From: a virus | Direction: 5' to 3' (one strand) | IMG/VR virus record: IMGVR_UViG_3300042868_013265 | Location: 1-64,000 of that record | Length of the DNA stretch: 64,000 nt | In this document: positions 60,901 to 64,000 of the stretch, piece by piece | How the letters are laid out: every line of letters starts with the position of its first letter | Numbering within the stretch: position 1 is the first letter of the stretch | Made by a program: the position numbers and the translations under genes | Notes under the pieces: generated by a model | The model's input: only the letters and a program-made list of their open reading frames with translations | Databases searched by the model: none | Told to the model about the DNA's origin: nothing

Positions 60901-63900
60901 AGTTCAGGAAGCGCAGGCACATCAGGTAGTTCGGGTACTTCAGGAGCAAATGGTTCAAGTGGCTCAAGTGGAACAAGTGGTTCTTCAGGAAGCGCAGGTT
61001 CAACAGGGTCATCAGGTTCATCAGGAACTTCGGGTTCGAGCGGTACAAGTGGTTCAACAGGTTCAAGCGGCTCTACGGGCTCAAGTGGGTCTACGGGTAC
61101 ATCGGGTTCAAGCGGTTCAAGCGGAACTTCGGGAGTAAATGGTTCAAGTGGTTCATCAGGAACAAGTGGTAGTGCAGGTTCAAGTGGAACAAGTGGTTCT
61201 GCGGGTTCATCAGGAACATCAGGCTCTGCAGGCTCTTCGGGAACTTCAGGCACAGCGGGTTCAAGTGGAACATCAGGAACACGTGGTTCTTCAGGTTCAT
61301 CAGGCTCTACAGGTTCTTCAGGTACTTCGGGTTCATCAGGAACAAGTGGTAGCACGGGTTCATCAGGCTCTACAGGTTCAAGCGGAACGTCGGGCTCATC
61401 AGGAACATCAGCATCAAGCGGAAGTTCAGGAAGCGCGGGTACATCGGGCTCAAGCGGAACTTCAGGAGCAAATGGCTCGTCAGGTACTTCGGGCTCTTCA
61501 GGAAGTGCGGGCTCAAGCGGTTCAACAGGTTCTTCGGGCACATCAGGCTCAAGCGGTACATCAGGAAGCGCGGGTTCAAGTGGTTCTACAGGTTCTTCGG
61601 GAACAAGCGGTAGCGCAGGTTCTTCAGGCACATCGGGTTCTGCAGGCTCGTCAGGCACGTCAGGTGCAAATGGCTCAAGTGGTACTTCGGGGTCTGCGGG
61701 TAGTGCGGGTTCATCGGGCTCTACGGGTTCATCAGGGACATCAGGTTCAAGCGGTACATCAGGAAGCGCAGGTTCTTCAGGCTCTACAGGTTCTTCAGGA
61801 ACGAGTGGTAGCGCGGGTTCTTCAGGTACATCAGGTTCTGCGGGCTCTTCAGGCACATCAGGTGCAAACGGTTCAAGTGGTACAAGCGGAAGCGCAGGTT
61901 CAAGCGGTTCTACGGGTTCGAGCGGTACGAGCGGGTCAAGCGGAACAAGTGGTAGTACAGGTTCAAGCGGTTCAACAGGCTCAAGTGGAACAAGCGGAAG
62001 CACAGGCTCTTCAGGCACATCGGGCTCGGCAGGTTCTTCAGGAACATCAGGCTCGGCAGGTTCTTCAGGAACATCAGGCACAGCAGGTTCGAGTGGTACT
62101 TCAGGAACACGTGGTTCTTCAGGTTCATCAGGTTCTACAGGAACGAGCGGTTCAAGCGGAACAAGCGGTAGCACAGGTTCAAGCGGTTCAACGGGTTCGA
62201 GCGGAACAAGTGGAAGTACAGGTTCTTCAGGCTCTACAGGCTCAAGTGGAACATCAGGTTCAAGCGGAACAAGTGGAAGCACAGGTTCAAGCGGCTCAAC
62301 GGGTTCAAGTGGTACTTCGGGTTCATCAGGAACATCAGCATCAAGCGGAAGTTCAGGAAGTGCGGGTACCTCAGGTAGTTCAGGCACTTCAGGGGCAAAT
62401 GGGTCGAGTGGCTCAAGCGGAACAGCAGGTTCTTCAGGAAGCGCAGGTTCTTCGGGTTCTACAGGTTCTTCAGGAACAAGCGGTTCATCAGGAACAAGTG
62501 GTAGCGCAGGTTCTTCAGGCTCTACAGGCTCAAGCGGAACAAGCGGTAGCGCAGGTTCATCAGGCACATCGGGTTCTGCAGGCTCTTCAGGCACATCAGG
62601 TGCAAATGGTTCAAGTGGCACAAGCGGTTCAAGCGGAAGCGCAGGTTCTTCGGGTTCTACAGGAAGTTCAGGAACCTCAGGTTCAAGTGGCACAAGTGGT
62701 AGCACAGGTTCAAGCGGGTCAACAGGTTCAAGCGGAACGAGCGGTAGCGCAGGTTCTTCAGGAACATCAGGCTCGGCAGGTTCTTCAGGAACATCAGGCA
62801 CAGCGGGCTCTTCAGGCACGTCAGGCACAGCAGGTTCAAGTGGTACTTCGGGAACACGTGGTTCTTCAGGTTCATCAGGTTCTACAGGAACAAGCGGTTC
62901 AAGCGGAACAAGTGGAAGCACAGGCTCAAGCGGCTCTACAGGCTCAAGTGGTACTTCGGGTTCGTCAGGAACATCGGCATCAAGTGGAAGTTCAGGAAGT
63001 GCGGGTACCTCAGGTAGTTCAGGCACTTCAGGGGCAAATGGCTCGAGTGGCTCAAGCGGAACATCAGGGTCTTCAGGAAGCGCAGGTTCTTCAGGTTCTA
63101 CAGGTTCTTCGGGAACAAGCGGTTCATCAGGAACAAGTGGTAGCACGGGCTCAAGCGGTTCTACAGGCTCAAGTGGGTCTACGGGAACATCGGGCTCAAG
63201 CGGAACTTCAGGGGTAAATGGGTCAAGTGGTTCTTCAGGAACTTCGGGTTCTGCGGGCTCATCAGGAACGTCAGGTTCTGCGGGCTCTTCGGGAACGAGC
63301 GGAAGCGCAGGTTCAAGCGGAAGCACAGGTTCATCAGGTTCTACAGGCTCATCAGGAACGTCGGGTTCTGCGGGCTCATCAGGAACGTCAGGTTCTGCGG
63401 GCTCTTCGGGAACTTCAGGCACAGCAGGTTCAAGTGGAACATCAGGAACTCGAGGTTCTTCAGGTTCATCAGGTTCTACAGGCACTTCAGGCTCAAGCGG
63501 AACAAGTGGAAGCACAGGTTCAAGCGGGTCAACGGGCTCAAGCGGAACAAGTGGAAGTACAGGTTCAAGCGGTTCGACAGGTTCAAGTGGAACAAGTGGA
63601 AGTACAGGTTCATCGGGTTCTACGGGTTCAAGCGGTACGAGTGGCTCATCAGGAACATCGGCATCAAGCGGAAGTTCAGGAAGTGCAGGTACGTCAGGTA
63701 GTTCAGGAACATCAGGAGCAAACGGCTCATCAGGCTCATCAGGAACTGCAGGTTCGTCAGGTAGCGCAGGTTCTACAGGTTCTTCAGGTTCCTCAGGAAC
63801 TTCGGGTTCATCAGGAACAAGCGGAAGCGCGGGTTCAACAGGTTCATCGGGCTCAAGTGGGTCTACGGGAACATCGGGCTCAAGTGGCTCAAGCGGTACA

Positions 63901-64000
63901 TCAGGTGCAAATGGCTCGAGCGGCTCAAGCGGAACAAGCGGTAGTGCGGGCTCATCAGGAACTTCGGGTTCTGCAGGCTCATCAGGAACGTCAGGTTCTG
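51961..64000 (+). CDS. Giant Gly-Ser/Thr triplet fibre protein, truncated by the window
   Basis: One open frame of at least 4,013 codons from the ATG at 51961 with no stop before the window ends. Residues 1-105 form an N-terminal domain (likely attachment); 106-326 a first triplet repeat; about 327-438 a small beta domain (SGAEITDGWDWGTPVNSTKM and on); 439-477 a short repeat; about 478-639 a C1q-like jelly-roll (GIYEFTFSPQVEKT, VDFFIRKNGFDVI, FVALTLELLQNDFIELLF); from 640 onward Gly-X-Y triplets almost only of Gly, Ser, Thr, Ala and Asn, without Pro, Lys or aromatics. It should be a very long thin stalk. Other frames and the opposite strand stay open only because of the repeat. Confidence 0.9.
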   Translation, partial: MAKNILITPYRNSTNPLELPKIDFINGSTAITLQVEETSQSLTFVGSAGTLLQINNDLTGTTISTKNIAITGVIKNTGITSNSGLNDFVVVDIATGQFYYRSAPTGTSGSSGQSGTSGTSGANGSSGTSGASGSSGTSGANGSSGTSGANGSSGTSGVNGTSGTSASSGTSGANGSSGTSGDSGSSGTSGANGSSGTSGANGSSGTSGANGSSGTSGNSGSSGTSGANGSSGTSGESGSSGTSGSNGSSGTSGSSGTSGNSGSSGTSGDSGSSGTSGANGTSGTSGESGSSGTSGNSGSSGTSGNSGSSGTSGANGSSGTSGASGAEITDGWDWGTPVNSTKMYSSNGNLDSSTVLLNISETSLSLTDYASQFALMGVGSRITTRGGLFAANVTNWEVTSVTDAGTYYEFGVVYLSGTQWTPTSGDDILCDFAIAGKSGSSGTAGTSGQNGSSGTSGANGTSGTAGTTGSSGTSGAGVANYYAQYSSSQSQPLLAVNTPQVVTYDTVEIENGISFSGGQITVQYSGIYEFTFSPQVEKTQGGTAVNVDFFIRKNGFDVIRTDSILGLVSNSSTQLPFVALTLELLQNDFIELLFASTTTFVQLTAVGAKTTPFIAPAAPSIIVSLKNIGVAAVAYTSTSGTSGQSGTAGVSGSSGTSGSTGSSGTSGESGTSGTSGSTGSSGTSGENGSSGTSGSTGSSGTSGESGSSGTSGENGSSGTSGSAGSSGTSGSTGSSGTSGESGSSGTSGSSGTSASSGTSGSTGSSGTSGSAGSSGTSGSTGSSGTSGESGSSGTSGSTGSSGTSGESGSSGTSGESGSSGTSGDSGSSGTSGESGSSGTSGESGSSGTSGESGSSGTSGTSASSGTSGSTGSSGTSGENGSSGTSGSTGTSGSSGSSGTSGENGSSGTSGESGTSGTSGSSGSTGTSGSAGTSGSTGTSGSTGSSGTSGSSGTSGENGSSGTSGSAGSSGTSGENGSSGTSGSSGTSGSTGTSGESGTSGTAGSSGSTGTSGSAGTSGSTGTSGSAGSSGTSGSSGTSGENGSSGTSGSTGSSGTSGSTGTSGSTGTSGSSGSTGSSGSSGESGTSGSTGTSGSTGSSGTSGESGTSGTTGSSGSTGSSGTSGSSGTSASSGTSGSSGINGSSGTSGSTGTSGSAGTSGANGSSGTSGSAGSSGTSGSTGSSGTSGSSGTSASSGSSGSSGSTGSSGTSGSSGTSGANGSSGTSGSAGSSGTSGSTGSSGTSGSSGTSASSGSSGSTGSSGTSGSAGSSGTSGANGSSGTSGSSATSGSAGSSGSAGTSGSSATSGSSGSSGTSGSSGTSGANGSSGTSGSSGTSGSTGSSGTSGANGSSGTSGSSGTSGSAGSSGSTGSSGTSGSSGTSGSAGSSGSTGSSGTSGSSGSSGTSGANGSSGTAGSSGTSGSSGTSGSAGSSGTSGANGSSGTAGSSGTSGSAGSSGSAGTSGANGSSGTSGSSGSSGSTGSSGTSGSSGSTGTSGSSGTSASSGTSGSSGSAGTSGANGSSGTSGSSGSSGSTGSSGTSGANGSSGTSGSAGSSGSTGSSGTSGSSGTSGSTGSSGSAGTSGSSATSGSSGSSGTSGSAGTSGANGSSGTSGSSGTSGSTGSSGSAGTSGANGSSGTSGSTGSSGTSGSAGSSGSTGSSGTSGSTGSSGSTGSSGTSGSSGTSGSAGSSGSAGTSGANGSSGTSGSSGTSGNAGSSGTSGSSGSSGSAGTSGSTGSSGTSGSAGSSGTSGSAGSSGSTGSSGTSGANGSSGTSGSSGTSGSTGSSGSSGSTGSSGTSGSSGTSGSTGSSGSTGSSGTSGSAGSSGTSGANGSSGTSGSSGTSGSTGSSGTAGSSGTSGTRGSSGTSGSTGSSGSTGSSGTSGSSGTSGSAGSSGSAGTSGANGSSGTSGSSGTSGSTGSSGSSGSTGTSGTAGSSGTSGSAGSSGSTGSSGSSGTAGSSGTSGANGSSGTSGSSGSSGSTGSSGTSGSSGTSGSAGSSGSTGSSGSSGTAGSSGTSASSGSAGTSGSSGTSGANGSSGTSGSAGSSGTSGSSGSAGTSGINGSSGTSGSSGTSGSSGSSGSTGSSGTSGSAGSSGSTGSSGSSGTAGSSGTSGANGSSGTSGSAGSSGTSGSSGTSGTAGSSGTSGTRGSSGTSGSTGSSGSTGSSGTSGSSGTSGANGSSGTSGSSGTSGSAGSSGTSGSSGTSGSTGSSGSTGSSGTSGSAGSSGTSGSAGSSGTSGANGSSGTSGSAGSSGSTGSSGTSGSSGTSGSAGSSGSTGSSGTSGSAGSSGSTGSSGSSGTAGSSGTSGANGSSGTSGSSGSAGSSGSTGSSGTSGSSGTSGSTGSSGSTGSSGTSGSSGTSASSGSSGTSGSAGSSGTSGANGSSGTSGSAGSAGSSGSTGSSGTSGSSGTSGSTGSSGSTGSSGTSGSSATSGSAGSSGTAGSSGSSGTSGANGSSGTSGSAGSTGSSGTSGSSGTSGTAGSSGTSGTAGSSGTSGTRGSSGTSGSTGSSGSTGSSGTSGSSGTSGANGSSGTSGSSGSAGSSGSTGSSGTSGSSGTSGSTGSSGSTGSSGTSGSSATSGSAGSSGTSGSAGSSGTSGANGSSGTSGSAGSSGSTGSSGTSGSSGTSGSAGSSGSTGSSGTSGSAGSSGTSGSAGSSGSAGSSGTSGANGSSGTSGSAGSSGSTGSSGTSGSSGTSGSTGSSGSTGSSGTSGSAGSSGTSASSGSSGSAGTSGSSGTSGANGSSGTSGSAGSAGSSGSTGSSGTSGSSGTSGSTGSSGSTGSSGTSGSSGTSGSAGSSGTSGSSGTSGTAGSSGTSGTRGSSGTSGSTGSSGSTGSSGSTGTSGSSGSSGTSGANGSSGTSGSAGSSGSTGSSGTSGSSGTSGSAGSSGSTGSSGTSGSSATSGSAGSSGTAGSSGSSGTSGANGSSGSSGTSGSSGSSGSTGSSGTSGSSGTSGSAGSSGSTGSSGTSGSSGTSASSGSSGSAGTSGSSGTSGANGSSGSSGTSGSSGSAGSTGSSGSSGTSGSSGTSGSTGSSGSTGSSGSTGTSGSSGSSGTSGVNGSSGSSGTSGSAGSSGTSGSAGSSGTSGSAGSSGTSGTAGSSGTSGTRGSSGSSGSTGSSGTSGSSGTSGSTGSSGSTGSSGTSGSSGTSASSGSSGSAGTSGSSGTSGANGSSGTSGSSGSAGSSGSTGSSGTSGSSGTSGSAGSSGSTGSSGTSGSAGSSGTSGSAGSSGTSGANGSSGTSGSAGSAGSSGSTGSSGTSGSSGTSGSAGSSGSTGSSGTSGSAGSSGTSGSAGSSGTSGANGSSGTSGSAGSSGSTGSSGTSGSSGTSGSTGSSGSTGSSGTSGSTGSSGTSGSAGSSGTSGSAGSSGTSGTAGSSGTSGTRGSSGSSGSTGTSGSSGTSGSTGSSGSTGSSGTSGSTGSSGSTGSSGTSGSSGTSGSTGSSGSTGSSGTSGSSGTSASSGSSGSAGTSGSSGTSGANGSSGSSGTAGSSGSAGSSGSTGSSGTSGSSGTSGSAGSSGSTGSSGTSGSAGSSGTSGSAGSSGTSGANGSSGTSGSSGSAGSSGSTGSSGTSGSSGTSGSTGSSGSTGSSGTSGSAGSSGTSGSAGSSGTSGTAGSSGTSGTAGSSGTSGTRGSSGSSGSTGTSGSSGTSGSTGSSGSTGSSGTSGSSGTSASSGSSGSAGTSGSSGTSGANGSSGSSGTSGSSGSAGSSGSTGSSGTSGSSGTSGSTGSSGSTGSSGSTGTSGSSGTSGVNGSSGSSGTSGSAGSSGTSGSAGSSGTSGSAGSSGSTGSSGSTGSSGTSGSAGSSGTSGSAGSSGTSGTAGSSGTSGTRGSSGSSGSTGTSGSSGTSGSTGSSGSTGSSGTSGSTGSSGSTGSSGTSGSTGSSGSTGSSGTSGSSGTSASSGSSGSAGTSGSSGTSGANGSSGSSGTAGSSGSAGSTGSSGSSGTSGSSGTSGSAGSTGSSGSSGSTGTSGSSGSSGTSGANGSSGSSGTSGSAGSSGTSGSAGSSGTSGS
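52276..52938 (+). repeat. First Gly-Ser/Thr triplet array of the giant fibre
   Basis: About 220 residues of Gly at every third position with motifs GSSGTSG, GANGSSG and GDSGSSG. Codon spelling varies freely (TCA, TCG, TCT, AGT, AGC for Ser), showing selection on the protein. Confidence 0.88.
53878..64000 (+). repeat. Main Gly-Ser/Thr triplet array of the giant fibre
   Basis: More than 3,370 residues (10.1 kb) of Gly-X-Y without a break in the 9-nt register. The first part has Glu-containing units (GES, GEN); later parts use GSS, GTS, GSA, GST and GAN. From 57538 a single Arg (GTRGSSG) returns every 594-1,053 nt, and an Ala-for-Gly interruption (GTSASSG) recurs, for example near 60120, 60887, 61410, 62338, 62969 and 63659. 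The array continues past the window. Confidence 0.9.

Noticed and set aside
52232-63217. Long plus-strand frames shifted by one base through the fibre repeat (Gln/Val/Leu/Arg-rich)
   Set aside because: They end wherever the real frame has ATA-AAT or GTA-AAT (GIN/GVN) and encode only repeat shadows.
53889-63515. Minus-strand open frame of 3,208 codons, Pro/Glu/Val-rich
   Set aside because: It is the reverse complement of the Gly-Ser/Thr triplet array, which contains no stop complements. It has no start context, no domain, and covers only the repeat, whereas the plus frame from 51961 continues through real domains on both sides of shorter arrays.
51961-64000. CRISPR array
   Set aside because: The repeats are gapless 9-nt coding units without unique spacers of constant length.
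1-64000. tRNA, rRNA or riboswitch
   Set aside because: No cloverleaf, ribosomal or known riboswitch core was recognised by eye on either strand. A covariance-model scan would be needed to exclude short RNAs.
1-64000. Insertion sequence or integrase/attachment site
   Set aside because: No transposase or integrase motifs and no terminal repeats with target duplications were seen.

Overview
The window looks like part of a large double-stranded DNA virus of a Bacteroidota host. It is AT-rich. Three well-formed Bacteroidota-type promoters are visible (TTG or TTTG, 19-20 nt, TAnnTTTG or a one-mismatch variant, at 5825-5856 minus, 8372-8401 and 30631-30660). Genes are packed with 1-13 nt overlaps and there are no tRNA or rRNA genes. 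I see no terminase, portal, tail tube, tape measure or DNA polymerase. Instead there is a HerA/FtsK-type packaging ATPase (34090-34911), then a highly expressed, beta-rich probable capsid protein (35250-35951), surrounded by about 25 small single- or double-span membrane proteins (28806-44016). That combination is typical of tailless, internal-membrane viruses. Known bacterial members have genomes of roughly 9-20 kb, so a member spanning more than 64 kb would be unusual. The tailless reading is an inference.

Layout. (1) 1-5880, minus strand: a compact glycosylation operon with GT-A glycosyltransferases, two FkbM-type methyltransferases and one TibC-like O-heptosyltransferase. (2) 5893-7791, minus strand: small unknown genes, a secreted protein and a possible regulator. 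(3) 7792-8159: divergent control region with three 12-nt iterons. (4) 8160-13556, plus strand: HTH and phage-replication-type proteins, two more glycosyltransferases and small proteins. (5) 13924-28791: large proteins that may enter the host with the DNA, including a possible ADP-ribosyltransferase-like protein, a GSQ-repeat protein, a MoxR-type AAA ATPase with its partner, a winged-helix repeat protein, a ParB-domain protein and a DUF2958-RelA/SpoT fusion. (6) 28806-34911: membrane proteins, lytic transglycosylase, PAP2 phosphatase, RusA, a DnaA domain IV-like protein and the packaging ATPase. (7) 35050-36010: the capsid gene between its own -7 element and a strong terminator. (8) 36034-44016: virion-type membrane proteins, one with a peptidoglycan-binding domain and one HEFSH metalloprotease. 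(9) 44049-46071: fibre proteins. (10) 46071-51968: three large multidomain glycosyltransferase/methyltransferase proteins. (11) 51961-64000: one open frame of more than 4,013 codons, mostly Gly-X-Y triplets rich in Ser and Thr, running off the window.

The central idea is that regions 10 and 11, helped by region 1, form a self-glycosylation system. A TibC-like O-heptosyltransferase, whose relatives modify Ser on repetitive adhesins, overlaps by 8 nt the start of a giant Ser/Thr/Gly fibre. Other glycosyltransferases could extend the sugars and FkbM enzymes could methylate them, giving a very long sugar-coated fibre on the virion. The domains and gene order are seen directly; the substrate assignment is inference.
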